Positions 32,773 through 43,013 of a stretch of DNA of 64,000 bases are shown in pieces. The stretch comes from Clostridiales bacterium Firm_07. Its GTDB lineage: Bacteria > Bacillota > Clostridia > Oscillospirales > CAG-272. The notes below the pieces were generated by a model. It was not told where the DNA came from. It did not search any database and saw nothing but the letters and a program-made list of their open reading frames with translations. The translations under genes were made by a program, and so were the position numbers. Every line of letters begins with the position of its first letter. Position 1 is the stretch's first letter. The stretch covers positions 149,244 through 213,243 of the forward strand of contig LVAM01000010.1 in the NCBI GenBank assembly GCA_001604005.1, read 5' to 3'.

Positions 32773-33171
32773 TCAGACGCGACGGCGTTTGGGCGGACGG
32801 CAACCGTTGTGCGGAATGGGCGTGACGTCTTTGATCATCGTCACTTGCAAACCGACGGTTTCCATTGCGCGGATAGCGGATTCACGCCCCGTGCCGGGAC
32901 CTTTCACATAGACCTCCACGCTTTTAAGACCGTGTTCCATCGCCGCTTTTGCCGCCTGCTCCGCTGCGGATTGCGCGGCAAACGGTGTGGATTTGCGCGA
33001 GCCTTTGAAGCCGAGTTCGCCTGCGGAAGCCCAAGAAATCGCATTGCCTGCCACATCGGTCACGGTGATAATGGTGTTATTGAAAGTCGCGTTGATATGC
33101 ACCGCGCCTTTTTCAATGTTCTTGCGCTCGCGGCGTTTTTTGACGACTTTTTTTGCTGCAACATTAGCCAT
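32773..33171 (-). CDS. rpsK: Ribosomal protein S11
   Basis: 132 residues. It shows [21 protein letters not shown] and the C-terminal [12 protein letters not shown], both typical of S11 at the platform of the small subunit. It lies 15 bp after rpsM and 22 bp before rpsD. Confidence 0.98.
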   Translation of the reverse strand: MANVAAKKVVKKRRERKNIEKGAVHINATFNNTIITVTDVAGNAISWASAGELGFKGSRKSTPFAAQSAAEQAAKAAMEHGLKSVEVYVKGPGTGRESAIRAMETVGLQVTMIKDVTPIPHNGCRPPKRRRV

Positions 33172-33186
33172 TTCTCTGCTTCTCCT

Positions 33187-33555
33187 TTACTTCTTCTTGT
33201 TCGCAATGGTCTTCGCGGGACCTTTGCGGGTTCTCGCGTTGGTTTTGGTCCGCTGACCTCTCACGGGCAGGCCTTTTCTGTGGCGAATGCCGCGATAGCA
33301 GTTGATCTCGACCATACGCTTGATGTTGAGCGAAACGTCACGGCGCAAATCGCCTTCCACGTGGTAGGAATTTTCGATCTCGTCACGCAGTTTCGCCACT
33401 TCCTCTTCGGTCAGGTCTTTTGCGCGCGTATCGGGGTTGATACCGGTTTTGGCGAGGATATCGTTTGCGCTCTTACGGCCGATGCCGTAAATATAAGTCA
33501 GTGCGATTTCCACTCTTTTCTGGTTGGGAATGTCTACACCAGCAATACGAGCCAT
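33187..33555 (-). CDS. rpsM: Ribosomal protein S13
   Basis: 122 residues. It opens [20 protein letters not shown], with [16 protein letters not shown] and the tail [18 protein letters not shown]13 is in the 30S head and bridges to the 50S. RBS AGGTG in the preceding gap; 35 bp after rpmJ. Confidence 0.98.
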   Translation of the reverse strand: MARIAGVDIPNQKRVEIALTYIYGIGRKSANDILAKTGINPDTRAKDLTEEEVAKLRDEIENSYHVEGDLRRDVSLNIKRMVEINCYRGIRHRKGLPVRGQRTKTNARTRKGPAKTIANKKK

Positions 33556-33590
33556 AGTTTATTTCACCTCTTTCTTTCGTGTTGGGGGAA

Positions 33591-33704
33591 TTAACCCTGT
33601 CTCTGCTTGTGCTTGGGATTCTCACAGATGACCATAACGCGGCCTTTTCTCTTGATAATCTTGCACTTTTCGCAGATTTTTTTCACGGATGGTTTTACTT
33701 TCAT
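33591..33704 (-). CDS. rpmJ: Ribosomal protein L36
   Basis: 37 residues, reading [20 protein letters not shown] and ending NPKHKQRQG. Cys11, Cys14, Cys27 and His33 make the zinc site, so this is the zinc-type (C+) L36. It is in its usual place between infA and rpsM. Confidence 0.96.
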   Translation of the reverse strand: MKVKPSVKKICEKCKIIKRKGRVMVICENPKHKQRQG

Positions 33705-33747
33705 ATGTCTACCATTCCTTTCATCAAATTTCTTGTGCCCTTGCGGG

Positions 33748-33966
33748 TCATTTCGAACGCCAGGTGATGCGCCCTTTTGTCAGATCGTAAACCGAAACTT
33801 CCACGGTCACGCGGTCACCCGGTAAAATGCGGATATAGTTCTGGCGCAGTTTGCCCGAAATGTGGGCGCGCACCAGATGGCCGTTCGGCAATTTCACTTT
33901 GAACGTGGCGTTCGGAAGCGCTTCCAAAACAACACCTTCAAATTCGATCGCGTCGTCCTTTGGCAA
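33748..33966 (-). CDS. infA: Translation initiation factor IF-1
   Basis: 72 residues. It opens [20 protein letters not shown]; the OB-fold body has [20 protein letters not shown] and ends GRITWRSK. It binds the ribosomal A site during initiation. Many Clostridia carry a KOW-domain gene between map and infA; here the 36-bp gap has none. Confidence 0.97.
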   Translation of the reverse strand: MPKDDAIEFEGVVLEALPNATFKVKLPNGHLVRAHISGKLRQNYIRILPGDRVTVEVSVYDLTKGRITWRSK

Positions 33967-34002
33967 AAAGATCCCTCCTCTTTTTTCATTTGCGATAAAC
34001 GA

Positions 34003-34764
34003 TTACGTTTCGGTTTCCACTTCCGTGAGGTTGATGATACCGTCCTCGGTCAGCGCCACCGTGTTTTCGTAGTGTGCGGAAAGACTGTGGTCGGCGGTCT
34101 TCACCGTCCACCCGTCAGAAAGCTGCACCACTTCCGATCTGCCGACGTTGACCATCGGCTCGATGGCAAGGACCATTCCCGCGCAAAGGCGCGGGCCGTG
34201 TCCGGGCGTGCCGTAGTTGGGGACGTCGGGAGACTCGTGTACCGAATGTCCCACGCCGTGTCCCACGTAGGCGCGCACGACGCTGAAACCGAATTTTTTG
34301 ACATAAGACTCTACCGCGTGGCCGATATCTCCTATGCGGTTGCCCGCGCGGAAAGCGGCTACGCCTTCGTAAAAACTCTGCTTTGTCGCCGCGATCAGCG
34401 CTTCCGCCTCGCGGCTCACCTTCCCGACGGGATAGGTGCGCGCACTGTCTCCGTGAAAGCCGCCGATGGCAGCCCCCACGTCGATCTTCACAATGTCGCC
34501 CTCTTCAAGGATCCTGTGCTTTGAGGGAATGCCGTGTATCACCTCATCGTTGATGCTGATACACGCCGATCCCGGAAAGCCGTAAAGACCGAGAAAGGAA
34601 GGCTTTGCGCCCTGACGCTCGATATATTCCCGTATCACGGTATCCAGCGTCAGGGTGCTGACTCCGGGGCGGATATGCTCGCGGGCGACGAGAAGTGCCT
34701 CGCCCGTGATGCGTCCCGCCTCGCGCATTGCTTTGATCTGTACAGAATTTTTCAGTTGTATCAT
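34003..34764 (-). CDS. map: Methionine aminopeptidase type I
   Basis: 253 residues from ATG 34764 (GTG one codon earlier is possible). The metal ligands are in GDIVKIDVGAAIGGFHGDSART (two Asp), HGVGHSVHESP (His), PMVNVGRSE (Glu) and the last SLSAHYENTVAL (Glu). It removes the initiator Met from new proteins. It overlaps adk by 1 bp (TGATG), so it is translationally coupled. Confidence 0.96.
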   Translation of the reverse strand: MIQLKNSVQIKAMREAGRITGEALLVAREHIRPGVSTLTLDTVIREYIERQGAKPSFLGLYGFPGSACISINDEVIHGIPSKHRILEEGDIVKIDVGAAIGGFHGDSARTYPVGKVSREAEALIAATKQSFYEGVAAFRAGNRIGDIGHAVESYVKKFGFSVVRAYVGHGVGHSVHESPDVPNYGTPGHGPRLCAGMVLAIEPMVNVGRSEVVQLSDGWTVKTADHSLSAHYENTVALTEDGIINLTEVETET

Positions 34765-35402
34765 CACACAGCGAAAGGAGCCAATGCTTCAAAGGTCAGC
34801 CGCGTGGTATCTGCCACATCTTCCTGTCCCACGACCGTGAGCAGGAGTCCCTTTTTCGCATAGTAGGCTTTCACGGGCTCCGTTTGTGCGTGATAGGTTT
34901 TCAGTCTTTCCTGTACCGTTTCGGGCGCGTCGTCTTTACGAATGTAAAGTTCCGCGCCGCATTTGTCGCAAATGCCTTCTTTTTGAGAAGGTTTGTAGGC
35001 GATATGATAGGAAGCGCCGCAAGTGCATACGCGGCGTCCGCTCATACGCTCCACGATCTTTTCGTCCGACACCTCAATGGAAAGGACGGCGTCGATCCGA
35101 ACGCCCATCGCGTCGAGCGCCTCTGCTTGAGGGATCGAACGCGGAAATCCGTCCAGGATAAATCCTTTCCGGCATTTCTCGGACATCAGATATTCTTTGA
35201 TGATCCCGATCACGATGTCGTCGGGAACAAGTTTGCCCGCGTCCATATAGGATTTCGCGGTTTTGCCGAGTTCGGTCCCTTCTTTGATCGCCGAGCGCAG
35301 AATGTCGCCCGTGGAGATCGCGGGGATCCCCCACTTTTCCGAGATCTTCTCGGCTTGCGTGCCTTTGCCCGCTCCGGGCGCACCCATCAAAATCAGATTC
35401 AT
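34764..35402 (-). CDS. adk: Adenylate kinase with zinc-binding lid
   Basis: 212 residues. The P-loop is [10 protein letters not shown] near 7-16, the NMP-binding region is [10 protein letters not shown], and the LID has four cysteines ([14 protein letters not shown], then [10 protein letters not shown]) that fit the structural zinc of Gram-positive Adk. It interconverts ATP+AMP and 2 ADP. It lies in its usual place between secY and map, with GGAGG upstream. Confidence 0.97.
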   Translation of the reverse strand: MNLILMGAPGAGKGTQAEKISEKWGIPAISTGDILRSAIKEGTELGKTAKSYMDAGKLVPDDIVIGIIKEYLMSEKCRKGFILDGFPRSIPQAEALDAMGVRIDAVLSIEVSDEKIVERMSGRRVCTCGASYHIAYKPSQKEGICDKCGAELYIRKDDAPETVQERLKTYHAQTEPVKAYYAKKGLLLTVVGQEDVADTTRLTFEALAPFAV

Positions 35403-35431
35403 AATATCCTCCGTTTATGAAATGCGGGCAA

Positions 35432-36763
35432 TCAGGAAAGGAAGCCCTTGTTGGCGCGCAGACTGAGTTGCGCTTCAATGTCGCGTACGGTTTCAAGCGC
35501 CACGCCGACCACGATGAGGAGCGACGAGCCGCCGAAGGTAAATCCGCTCAGGTTCACCACGTTCGCGGTAGGTCTTGCGTTCTGGATCGCCGTCGTGATG
35601 ACGGTCGCCAGCATCGGAAGTCCCGCCACGATGCAAAGGAAGAACGCGCCGAGCAGCGTGATCCGTTTCAGGATCCGGTTGATATACTGCACGGTGGGTC
35701 TGCCGGGACGATGTCCGGGGATCGAGCCGCCGTTGCTGTTGATGTTGTTAGCCACCTCGACCGGGTTGAACGAGATCATAATATAGAAATACGAGAACGC
35801 GACGATCAAAATCAGGAACACAACGAGATATTCCCAAGTGTCGGTGTCAAAGAAATTGTCCACGAACTTGTAGAACCAGTTGTCGTGATTGTTCATAAAC
35901 GCCGTAATGGTTGCGGGGATCGACACGATGGAACTGGCAAAGATGATCGGCATAACGCCCGCCATATTGAGTTTGATGGGCAGGTTGGTCGATTGACCGC
36001 CGTACATTTTGCGTCCCACCACGCGCTTTGCGTATTGGATCGGAATGCGGCGCTCGGAGTTGGTGATGAACACCACAAATCCGACGATCACCACCATCAA
36101 AGCGATGATGGCAAGCGCGATGACCGCGCCGATTGCCCAGTGATACGACCCGTTCATCACGATCGAGTTGTAAAGTGACACCACCATGCTCGGAATACGC
36201 GAAATGATGTTGGCAAAAAGGATGATCGAGATACCGTTGCCGATACCCTTGTCGTTGATCAGTTCCGCCAGCCACATCACAAGCGCTGCACCCGCGCAGA
36301 ACGCGGCGTTGATGACGATCATCGCAAACCAGTCGCTGCGTACCAGCCAGCCGTTGCTTTTGAGCAGCATACTGTAACCGTAACTGGTCACCAAAGAGAG
36401 CGCCACCGTCACGTAGCGGGTGATGGCGTTGATCTTTTTCTGCCCTTCGGGACCGTCCTTAGACATACGTTCAAGGGCGGGAATGGCAATGGTCAACAGC
36501 TGGATCACGATGGATGCCGTGATATACGGGTTTACGGAAAGCGCGAACAAGGTTGCATATTGCAGTGCGCCGCCCGAGAGGATACTCATAAGTCCCAACA
36601 CGGAAGAACCGTATGCGGTCGCAAACGACCCCGAAACGTCCGCGCTGACATAGGGCACGCAAAGACAAGCGCCAAGGCGATAAAGAAGGACGATAAACAG
36701 AACGAAGAGCATCTTCTTTTGAAGTTCAGGCGTCTTCCACGCGTTCTTTAGCGTCTTAAACAT
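35432..36763 (-). CDS. secY: Preprotein translocase subunit SecY
   Basis: 443 residues with ten hydrophobic helices. Signature parts include MSILSGGALQYATLFALSVNPYITASI region, the cytoplasmic ERRIPIQYAKRVVG loop (SecA/ribosome contact), and PGHRPGRPTVQYINRIL. It forms the protein-conducting channel with SecE/SecG. It starts only 2 bp after the rplO stop. Confidence 0.97.
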   Translation of the reverse strand: MFKTLKNAWKTPELQKKMLFVLFIVLLYRLGACLCVPYVSADVSGSFATAYGSSVLGLMSILSGGALQYATLFALSVNPYITASIVIQLLTIAIPALERMSKDGPEGQKKINAITRYVTVALSLVTSYGYSMLLKSNGWLVRSDWFAMIVINAAFCAGAALVMWLAELINDKGIGNGISIILFANIISRIPSMVVSLYNSIVMNGSYHWAIGAVIALAIIALMVVIVGFVVFITNSERRIPIQYAKRVVGRKMYGGQSTNLPIKLNMAGVMPIIFASSIVSIPATITAFMNNHDNWFYKFVDNFFDTDTWEYLVVFLILIVAFSYFYIMISFNPVEVANNINSNGGSIPGHRPGRPTVQYINRILKRITLLGAFFLCIVAGLPMLATVITTAIQNARPTANVVNLSGFTFGGSSLLIVVGVALETVRDIEAQLSLRANKGFLS

Positions 36764-36765
36764 CT

Positions 36766-37206
36766 TTATGCCACCTCGATCTTTCCACCTGCCGCTTCAA
36801 TCTTTTCTTTGGCTGTTGCCGAAAAGACGGCTGCTTTCACGGTGATTTTGCGCGTCAACTCACCGTTGCCCAGCACTTTGAGTCCGTCCAGTTTTTTGCG
36901 GACGATCTTTTTGGCGATCAGGGCATCGATGTCGACGACCGCACCGTCCTCAAACACATTGAGAGCTTCGACATTCACAATGGCATAGGTCGTTGCGAAC
37001 TTGTTGTGGAATCCGCGTTTGGGAAGTTTACGGTAAAGAGGCAATTGACCGCCTTCAAAACCGAGGCGCACGCCGCCGCCCGAACGGGCGTTTTGTCCTT
37101 TATGACCCTTGCCGGCAGTTTTGCCGTTGCCCGAACCCGTGCCGCGGCCTTTGCGCCAAGCGGCTTTTGCGGAACCTGCGGCGGGAGAAAGTTCATTCAA
37201 TTTCAT
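36766..37206 (-). CDS. rplO: Ribosomal protein L15
   Basis: 146 residues. The Gly/Arg/Lys-rich N-terminus ([20 protein letters not shown]) and [20 protein letters not shown] are typical; the globular C-terminal domain ends [12 protein letters not shown]. It lies between rpmD and secY. Confidence 0.97.
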   Translation of the reverse strand: MKLNELSPAAGSAKAAWRKGRGTGSGNGKTAGKGHKGQNARSGGGVRLGFEGGQLPLYRKLPKRGFHNKFATTYAIVNVEALNVFEDGAVVDIDALIAKKIVRKKLDGLKVLGNGELTRKITVKAAVFSATAKEKIEAAGGKIEVA

Positions 37207-37220
37207 TTTTCTTCCCTCCT

Positions 37221-37394
37221 TTACGCGTTTTCAACTTTGACAAGGTGAGAAATGACTTTCACCTTGCCGGCGAGAACGGCGTCGTCCTCGTGAAGAACGA
37301 AATCACCGATCTTTTTCAGTCCGAGCGATGCGGCGGTCGCCTTTTGGTTGGGCAGCGCGCCGATGATGCTTTTTACAAGCGTAACTTTTTTCAT
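37221..37394 (-). CDS. rpmD: Ribosomal protein L30
   Basis: 57 residues: [20 protein letters not shown], then [16 protein letters not shown] and ending SHLVKVENA. It matches the short bacterial L30. It is small, in the fixed position between rpsE and rplO, with an RBS GGAGG before the ATG. Confidence 0.95.
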   Translation of the reverse strand: MKKVTLVKSIIGALPNQKATAASLGLKKIGDFVLHEDDAVLAGKVKVISHLVKVENA

Positions 37395-37406
37395 CACGAT
37401 CCCTCC

Positions 37407-37910
37407 TTAACCTCTCAACGCTTCCACGTCGATGTCGCGGGTTTTCGCCACTTCATCGGAGCAACGCAAAGCTTTGAGACCTTCAACGGTGGCTTTCACC
37501 ACGTTGGCGGGATTGTTGGAACGCAGGCATTTCGCGCGGACGTTTTTAATGCCTGCCAATTCGAGAACGAAACGCACGCCGCCGCCCGCGATGATACCGG
37601 TACCTTGTTTGGCGGGTTTGAGAAGCACTCTGCCGGCGCCGTACACGCCGATCACTTCGTGCGGAATGGTGTTTCCTTTCATCGAAACGGTGATCATATT
37701 TTTCTTTGCGTCTTCAATGCCTTTGCGGATCGCTTCCGGCACTTCCGCCGCTTTGCCGAGTCCTACGCCGATGCGGCCTTTACCGTCGCCCACCGCCATG
37801 ATCGCGGCAAAACGGGCAATACGGCCACCTTTAACGGTCTTGGAAACACGGTTGAGAGAGATGAGTTGCTCTTTGAACTCCTGCTCTGCTTGATTCTGTC
37901 TGTAAGCCAT
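37407..37910 (-). CDS. rpsE: Ribosomal protein S5
   Basis: 167 residues. It shows [20 protein letters not shown] with [20 protein letters not shown] and the [20 protein letters not shown] domain 2. S5 is important for decoding fidelity. There is a 52-bp gap to rplR upstream. Confidence 0.98.
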   Translation of the reverse strand: MAYRQNQAEQEFKEQLISLNRVSKTVKGGRIARFAAIMAVGDGKGRIGVGLGKAAEVPEAIRKGIEDAKKNMITVSMKGNTIPHEVIGVYGAGRVLLKPAKQGTGIIAGGGVRFVLELAGIKNVRAKCLRSNNPANVVKATVEGLKALRCSDEVAKTRDIDVEALRG

Positions 37911-37962
37911 GTTTTTTCTCCTTCAAAATATTCAACAACGTTGAACAGTGTACAAACCGGAA

Positions 37963-38322
37963 TCAGAACTTCAGGCCGCCCTCGCGAGCGCCTTCCGCCA
38001 GTTCCGATACACGTCCGTGATAAAGATAGCCGCCACGGTCGAAAACGACTTCGGTAATTCCTTTTTTCGCTGCGCGCTCGGCAATGGTCTTACCCACTGC
38101 GCGTGCCGCCGCCTTGTTGCTGCCGATACCCTCAAAGTCTTTTTCAAGGGTGGATGCGGCAACCAAAGTGACTCCCGCCACGTCGTCGATGATCTGCGCG
38201 CTGATGTTCGCATTGGAACGGTACACAGCAAGACGCGGACGCTCGGCGGTGCCGGAGATCTTGGCTCTCACTCTCTTATGTCTTTTCAGACGAGCCTCGT
38301 TACTGTCTTTTCTCGTAACCAT
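37963..38322 (-). CDS. rplR: Ribosomal protein L18
   Basis: 119 residues. The N-terminus is basic ([20 protein letters not shown]) and is followed by [18 protein letters not shown] and the C-terminal [20 protein letters not shown]. It binds 5S rRNA with L5. Confidence 0.98.
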   Translation of the reverse strand: MVTRKDSNEARLKRHKRVRAKISGTAERPRLAVYRSNANISAQIIDDVAGVTLVAASTLEKDFEGIGSNKAAARAVGKTIAERAAKKGITEVVFDRGGYLYHGRVSELAEGAREGGLKF

Positions 38323-38340
38323 AAGATTCCACTCCTTTCA

Positions 38341-38901
38341 TTACTTACCGGCCTTACCGGCTTTGCGGCGGATGTGCTCGCCCGCGTACTTCACGCCCTT
38401 GCCGTGATACGGTTCGGGAGCGCGTTTGCTGCGGATAACGGCTGCGATCTGTCCGACCGCCTGTTTGTCGATACCCTTGACCACAATGGTGTTGGGATCC
38501 GGCACTTCAAAGGTAATGCCCTGCGGTTCCGCGATGCAAAGGGACGCCTGGGGCAGACCTTTGACAAGCGATTGACCGAGGAACAGTTGCAGATTTTTGC
38601 CCTGTTTGACGACTTTGTAGCCGACGCCCACGACTTCCAGTTTTTTGGTGTACCCTTCGGTGACGCCCACCACCATATTGTGAAGGAGCGCACGCGTCAG
38701 GCCGTGCAGGCTGCGGGTTTCTTTTTCGTCGTCGGGACGGGTGACAAGGGCTTCGTTGCCCTCCACCTTGATGGTGATCTGCGCGGGGAATTGCTCGCTC
38801 AGCGTGCCGAGGGGGCCTTTCACCGTAACTTGGTTGTTATCGGCGACGGTAATGGTAACGCCTGCCGGAATCACGACCGGCATTCTTCCGATTCTTGACA
38901 T
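38341..38901 (-). CDS. rplF: Ribosomal protein L6
   Basis: 186 residues. It opens MSRIGRMPVVIPAGVTITVA and the C-terminal signature is PEPYHGKGVKYAGEHIRRKA. Two tandem alpha/beta domains, near the sarcin-ricin loop. RBS GGAGG before ATG. Confidence 0.98.
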   Translation of the reverse strand: MSRIGRMPVVIPAGVTITVADNNQVTVKGPLGTLSEQFPAQITIKVEGNEALVTRPDDEKETRSLHGLTRALLHNMVVGVTEGYTKKLEVVGVGYKVVKQGKNLQLFLGQSLVKGLPQASLCIAEPQGITFEVPDPNTIVVKGIDKQAVGQIAAVIRSKRAPEPYHGKGVKYAGEHIRRKAGKAGK

Positions 38902-38915
38902 CTTACGCTACCTCC

Positions 38916-39314
38916 TTACCAAACGAAGGCAAGCACTTCGCCGCCGATTTTGAGCTCGCGGGCTTTTTTGTCGGTCATAATGCCCTTGGAAGTCGAAACG
39001 ATGGCGATGCCGAGTCCGTTCATCACGCGGGGCATATCTTCATAGCCCGCGTAAATGCGAAGACCGGGTTTGGAAACGCGGCGCAGACCGCGAATGACCT
39101 TTTGTTTGCCGGCGGTGTATTTCAGCGTGACGCGGATAACGCCCTGGTTGCCGTCGTCCACCACCTGATAACTTTTGACATAGCCTTCCGCCACCAGAAT
39201 GTCGGCGATGGCTTTTTTCATATTGGATGCCGGGATGTCCACCGTGGGGTGCTTCGCGTCGCTCGCGTTGCGGATCCGGGTGAGCATATCGGCAATGACG
39301 TCAGACATTTGCAT
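38916..39314 (-). CDS. rpsH: Ribosomal protein S8
   Basis: 132 residues from ATG 39314, chosen because homologs begin [17 protein letters not shown] and GGAGG lies 9 nt upstream. The end [20 protein letters not shown] is typical. S8 is a primary 16S binder and, in several bacteria, the repressor of the spc operon. Confidence 0.97.
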   Translation of the reverse strand: MQMSDVIADMLTRIRNASDAKHPTVDIPASNMKKAIADILVAEGYVKSYQVVDDGNQGVIRVTLKYTAGKQKVIRGLRRVSKPGLRIYAGYEDMPRVMNGLGIAIVSTSKGIMTDKKARELKIGGEVLAFVW

Positions 39315-39453
39315 AGTATAAATCCTCCTTTTATGCAAGCGTTTTTCTTGCTGCCGAACGTGTCGGCGGCCAATCGGCGGTTAAATCCAACTCCTTTTCA
39401 GGTCGGTCTCGATTTCCTGCCGAGTGTTGGGGGGTAGATCTTGGAGAGGCGAC
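39315..39453 (-). other. Unusually long rpsN-rpsH intergenic region
   Basis: 139 nt without an open gene in an operon where gaps are mostly 0-60 nt. In mRNA sense it carries GC-rich potential helices (CGCCGATTGGCCGCCGACACGTTCGGC region) before the rpsH RBS. No promoter or terminator is evident. It may be a site for S8-type control of translation, which is inference. Confidence 0.4.
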
Positions 39454-39639
39454 TTACCAGGAAGCCTTTTTCACGCCCGGGATCTCGCCTTTGTAAGCGA
39501 GATTACGGAAGCAAATGCGGCAGATGCCGAACTTGCGCAGATAGGCGTGAGGACGGCCGCAGATCTTGCATCTGGTGTAGGCGCGCGTGGAGAACTTGGG
39601 TTCTCTTTGCTGTTTTAAGATCATAGATTTCTTTGCCAT
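39454..39639 (-). CDS. rpsN: Ribosomal protein S14, zinc type
   Basis: 61 residues, the short form with a CxxC-x12-CxxC zinc site: [20 protein letters not shown] followed by [14 protein letters not shown]. Called type Z S14; zinc-independent long S14 is absent from the window. It lies between rplE and rpsH. Confidence 0.97.
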   Translation of the reverse strand: MAKKSMILKQQREPKFSTRAYTRCKICGRPHAYLRKFGICRICFRNLAYKGEIPGVKKASW

Positions 39640-39656
39640 TGTTCTGCCCTCTCTTC

Positions 39657-40196
39657 TTATTGTGCGAAGGGAGCGCCCATCAGACGAAGGAGCTCTCTCG
39701 CCTCAGCATCGGTTCTTGCGGTGGTCACAAAGCAGATGTCCATACCGCGGATCTTCTCCACCTTGTCATACTCGATCTCAGGGAAGATCAACTGTTCTTT
39801 CAGACCCAGCGAATAGTTGCCGCGGCCGTCGAAAGCGTTGGGGTTGATTCCTTTGAAATCGCGCACGCGGGGGAGCGCGAAGTTGAAGAGACGATCCATA
39901 AACTCATACATACGGTCGCCGCGCAGCGTCACCTTGGCGCCGATCTTCATTCCCTGGCGGATCTTGAAGTTCGCCACGGATTTCTTCGCCACGGTGGGGA
40001 CTGCCTTTTGACCGGTGATGATGGTGAGATCACGGATGATGTTCTCGATCACCTTGCTGTTGTCTTTCGCGTCGCCGGCGCCGATGTTGACCACGATCTT
40101 GTCGAATTTCGGGATCTGCATCACGCTGCTGTACGCATACTGCTTCATCAGGGCAGGAGCAACTTGCTCTTTATACATATCTTTCAGTCTTGCCAT
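39657..40196 (-). CDS. rplE: Ribosomal protein L5
   Basis: 179 residues from ATG 40196, set by GGAGG upstream and by the family start [17 protein letters not shown]. It shows [20 protein letters not shown] and the 5S-binding [20 protein letters not shown]. It binds 5S rRNA in the central protuberance. Confidence 0.97.
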   Translation of the reverse strand: MARLKDMYKEQVAPALMKQYAYSSVMQIPKFDKIVVNIGAGDAKDNSKVIENIIRDLTIITGQKAVPTVAKKSVANFKIRQGMKIGAKVTLRGDRMYEFMDRLFNFALPRVRDFKGINPNAFDGRGNYSLGLKEQLIFPEIEYDKVEKIRGMDICFVTTARTDAEARELLRLMGAPFAQ

Positions 40197-40213
40197 CGTT
40201 ACTCTGCCTCCTT

Positions 40214-40528
40214 TCACAGTTTCGCGCCGCATTTCGCGCACACGCGGACTTTTTTGTCGCCGTCCATTTGGACTTTGGTGCGGACGCCCTTGCCGCAAGC
40301 CGCGCAAAAGAGGGCTACTTTGGATGCGTAGAGCGCGCCCTCGGCGTCGATGATGCCGCCGGTCTCACCCTGTTTGCGGGGTTTGACGTGCTTGTGGATC
40401 ATATTGACGCCCTTGACGAGCACTTTTCCCTCGGCGGGAGCAACGGCGATCACTTCGCCTTTTTGACCTTTGTCGTCACCGGAAAGCACCACAACGGTGT
40501 CGCCGGTTTTAATATGCATTTTTTTCAT
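40214..40528 (-). CDS. rplX: Ribosomal protein L24
   Basis: 104 residues. The KOW motif is in [20 protein letters not shown], with [20 protein letters not shown] next. Late cysteines ([22 protein letters not shown]) give a four-Cys zinc-type tail. L24 starts 50S assembly. Confidence 0.97.
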   Translation of the reverse strand: MKKMHIKTGDTVVVLSGDDKGQKGEVIAVAPAEGKVLVKGVNMIHKHVKPRKQGETGGIIDAEGALYASKVALFCAACGKGVRTKVQMDGDKKVRVCAKCGAKL

Positions 40529-40544
40529 TGACCGGTTACCTCCA

Positions 40545-40913
40545 TTACAGCACTTCGGGAGCGAGAGAAAGGATCTTCAAATATTCTTTCTCACGCAGTT
40601 CGCGCGCCACAGGCCCGAAAATACGGGTTCCGCGCGGGGTTTTGTCGTCTTTGATAATAACGGCGGCGTTCTCGTCAAATTTGATATACGAACCGTCTGC
40701 GCGTTTGAGCCCGTGTACGCTTCGTACGATCACCGCTTTGACGACCTCGCCTTTTTTTGCCATACCGCCGGCGGCGGCTTTTTTCACGCACGCCACGACC
40801 ACGTCGCCGATGTTGGCATAGCGACGGCGGGAACCGCCGAGCACGCGAATGCACATCAGCTCTTTGGCGCCGGTGTTATCGGCAACTTTGAGCAGTGTTT
40901 GTTGCTGAATCAC
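40545..40913 (-). CDS. rplN: Ribosomal protein L14
   Basis: 122 residues. It opens [20 protein letters not shown] and carries [20 protein letters not shown] and [21 protein letters not shown]14 lies at the subunit interface and forms the bridge with 16S h14. Confidence 0.98.
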   Translation of the reverse strand: MIQQQTLLKVADNTGAKELMCIRVLGGSRRRYANIGDVVVACVKKAAAGGMAKKGEVVKAVIVRSVHGLKRADGSYIKFDENAAVIIKDDKTPRGTRIFGPVARELREKEYLKILSLAPEVL

Positions 40914-40978
40914 TTTCGTTTCCTCCTACTGTTTCGGTACGCTTCGACGTACCTACTGTTAGAATTCTTGCGGCGAGA

Positions 40979-41239
40979 TTATTTCGCCTTTTCGATGATC
41001 TCGGTCACGCGCCACCGCTTGGTTTTGGAGAGCGGGCGGGTTTCCATCACTTCCACACGGTCGCCTTCACCGCATACGCCGTTTTCGTCGTGTGCGTGGA
41101 GTTTCAAGGTGTGCTTTACGATTTTTCCGTAAACGGGGTGCTTCACGTTGTCCTCAACGGCAACCACGACGGTTTTGTTCATCTTGGCGCTCACGACAAT
41201 GCCGACTCTCGTTTTACGCAGCGTTCTTTCTTCTGCCAT
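40979..41239 (-). CDS. rpsQ: Ribosomal protein S17
   Basis: 86 residues. It shows [20 protein letters not shown], the OB-fold core [20 protein letters not shown] and [19 protein letters not shown] primary binder of 16S. It has a 65-bp gap to rplN. Confidence 0.97.
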   Translation of the reverse strand: MAEERTLRKTRVGIVVSAKMNKTVVVAVEDNVKHPVYGKIVKHTLKLHAHDENGVCGEGDRVEVMETRPLSKTKRWRVTEIIEKAK

Positions 41240-41251
41240 GACAGTTCCTCC

Positions 41252-41440
41252 TTATGCGTTCTTCTGTTGAAGAACGGTCATTACACGCGCGATGTCCTTT
41301 TTCACATCCACCAGTTTGTGGGGGTTGTCAAGTTGGTTGATCGCGTGCTGAAAGCGGAGGTTGAAAAGCTCGCCTTTGAGTTCTTTGAGCTTAGCGTTAA
41401 GCTCTTCGACGCTCAACTTATTCAGTTCTGCTGCCTTCAT
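41252..41440 (-). CDS. rpmC: Ribosomal protein L29
   Basis: 62 residues, all helical: [20 protein letters not shown], then [16 protein letters not shown]. It sits near the tunnel exit and L23. It starts 3 bp after the rplP stop. Confidence 0.97.
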   Translation of the reverse strand: MKAAELNKLSVEELNAKLKELKGELFNLRFQHAINQLDNPHKLVDVKKDIARVMTVLQQKNA

Positions 41441-41443
41441 TGC

Positions 41444-41866
41444 TTAACCCTCCTCAGTTTCTTCTTTTTTCACAAACTTGGTTTTGATCGGCAGTTTGTG
41501 GCCGGCAAGACGCATTGCCTCGCGGGCGACCTCTTCGGTGACGTCCGCCATCTCAAAGAGGACTCTGCCCGGTTTTACCACCGCCACCCAGTATTCGGGA
41601 GAACCTTTACCGGAACCCATACGGGTTTCGGCGGGTTTCTCGGTGATGGGCTTGTCGGGGAAAATTTTGATCCAAACCTGACCGCCGCGCTTTGTGTAAC
41701 GCGTCATGGCGATACGGGCAGCCTCGATCTGGTTGCTGGTGATCCACGCGGGCTCCAACGCCACAAGACCGTACATACCGTTCGACACGGTCGCGCCGCG
41801 CGTGGCTTTACCGGTCATACGACCGCGCTGCACGCGACGATATTTTACTCTTTTCGGCATCAACAT
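41444..41866 (-). CDS. rplP: Ribosomal protein L16
   Basis: 140 residues. It opens [20 protein letters not shown]; the loop near the peptidyl transferase/tRNA site, [20 protein letters not shown], and [20 protein letters not shown] are diagnostic (here as AETRMG). It starts 2 bp after rpsC ends. Confidence 0.98.
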   Translation of the reverse strand: MLMPKRVKYRRVQRGRMTGKATRGATVSNGMYGLVALEPAWITSNQIEAARIAMTRYTKRGGQVWIKIFPDKPITEKPAETRMGSGKGSPEYWVAVVKPGRVLFEMADVTEEVAREAMRLAGHKLPIKTKFVKKEETEEG

Positions 41867-41868
41867 AA

Positions 41869-42648
41869 TTATTTCGCCCCTCCCTGTCTCGGAGTTCTGC
41901 GCTCACCGCGGAAATCGCGATGCTCGCCGTTGCCACGGTTTTGTCCGCGACGGTCGCCGCGTCCCTCGCGACGGTCGCGGTTGTCGCGGCCCTCACGGTT
42001 CGCTGCGGTACGGTTCACTTCGTTGAGCACCTCGCCGCGGTAGATCCATACTTTAATACCGATCTTGCCATAGGTGGTGTTCGCCTCCCAGAAGCCGTAC
42101 TCAATGTCGGCACGCAGCGTTTGCAGCGGGATCGTGCCCTCGTGATAATGCTCGGTCTTGGCGATTTCCGCGCCGCCCAGACGTCCGCCGCAGCTGATCT
42201 TGATACCTTTGGCGCCAAGACGCATCGTGTTGCGGATCGCCATTTTCATCGCGCGGCGGAACGCCACGCGGTTTTCCAGTTGCGAAGCAATGTTCTCGGC
42301 AACCAGTTGTGCGTTGAGGTCGGGGGATTTCACTTCCACCACGTTCAGCGCCACGGGCATACCGACCATTTTTTCAAGCTGCGCTTTGTATTTGTCGATC
42401 TCCGCGCCGCCCTTGCCGATGACCATACCCGGTTTCGCGCAATGGATAAAGACACGGACACGCTTGCTGTCGCGTTCGATCTCGATCTTCGGGATGCCCG
42501 CTTTCTGCAATTCGTGTTTCAGATATTTCCGGATCTGATAATCCGAAACGAGAGTATCGCCGAATTTTTTGTCTTCCACGAACCATCTCGAATCCCAGTT
42601 TTTGATGACGCCCACGCGAAGACCGTGGGGATTCACTTTTTGACCCAT
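41869..42648 (-). CDS. rpsC: Ribosomal protein S3 with arginine/glycine-rich tail
   Basis: 259 residues. The KH domain motif is [20 protein letters not shown], followed by the S3 C-terminal domain up to [12 protein letters not shown]. The last about 45 residues are a low-complexity Arg/Gly/Asp/Asn-rich tail ([20 protein letters not shown]) beyond the usual end near 215. The tail may bind RNA. It starts 16 bp after rplV. Confidence 0.97.
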   Translation of the reverse strand: MGQKVNPHGLRVGVIKNWDSRWFVEDKKFGDTLVSDYQIRKYLKHELQKAGIPKIEIERDSKRVRVFIHCAKPGMVIGKGGAEIDKYKAQLEKMVGMPVALNVVEVKSPDLNAQLVAENIASQLENRVAFRRAMKMAIRNTMRLGAKGIKISCGGRLGGAEIAKTEHYHEGTIPLQTLRADIEYGFWEANTTYGKIGIKVWIYRGEVLNEVNRTAANREGRDNRDRREGRGDRRGQNRGNGEHRDFRGERRTPRQGGAK

Positions 42649-42664
42649 ATTCGTTCGACCTCCC

Positions 42665-43000
42665 TCAATCTCTTTCTTTCACAACCATCGTCACATGGCT
42701 GGTTCTCTTCAAAATGCGGTCTGCGCTGCCCTTTGCGCGCGGCATGATGCGTTTGAGCGTCGGGCCGGGGCAAACGAAGCACTCGCTGACGTACAGTTTG
42801 GAGACGTCCATATGGTTGTTGTGTTCGGCATTGGCGATCGCGCTGTTCAGCAGTTTCACGAGATATTCGGATGCCGCCTTCGGCGTGTTTTTGAGAATGC
42901 CCATTGCTACGCCCGCGTCTTTACCGCGGATCAGATCGAGAACGATGCTGACCTTTCGGGGAGAGATGCGCGCATATTTCAGATATGCTTTTGCTTCCAT
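42665..43000 (-). CDS. rplV: Ribosomal protein L22
   Basis: 111 residues. It shows [20 protein letters not shown] and the extended beta-hairpin region [20 protein letters not shown] that lines the exit tunnel. It lies between rpsS and rpsC. Confidence 0.97.
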   Translation of the reverse strand: MEAKAYLKYARISPRKVSIVLDLIRGKDAGVAMGILKNTPKAASEYLVKLLNSAIANAEHNNHMDVSKLYVSECFVCPGPTLKRIMPRAKGSADRILKRTSHVTMVVKERD

Positions 43001-43013
43001 TGTTCTTCCTCCC

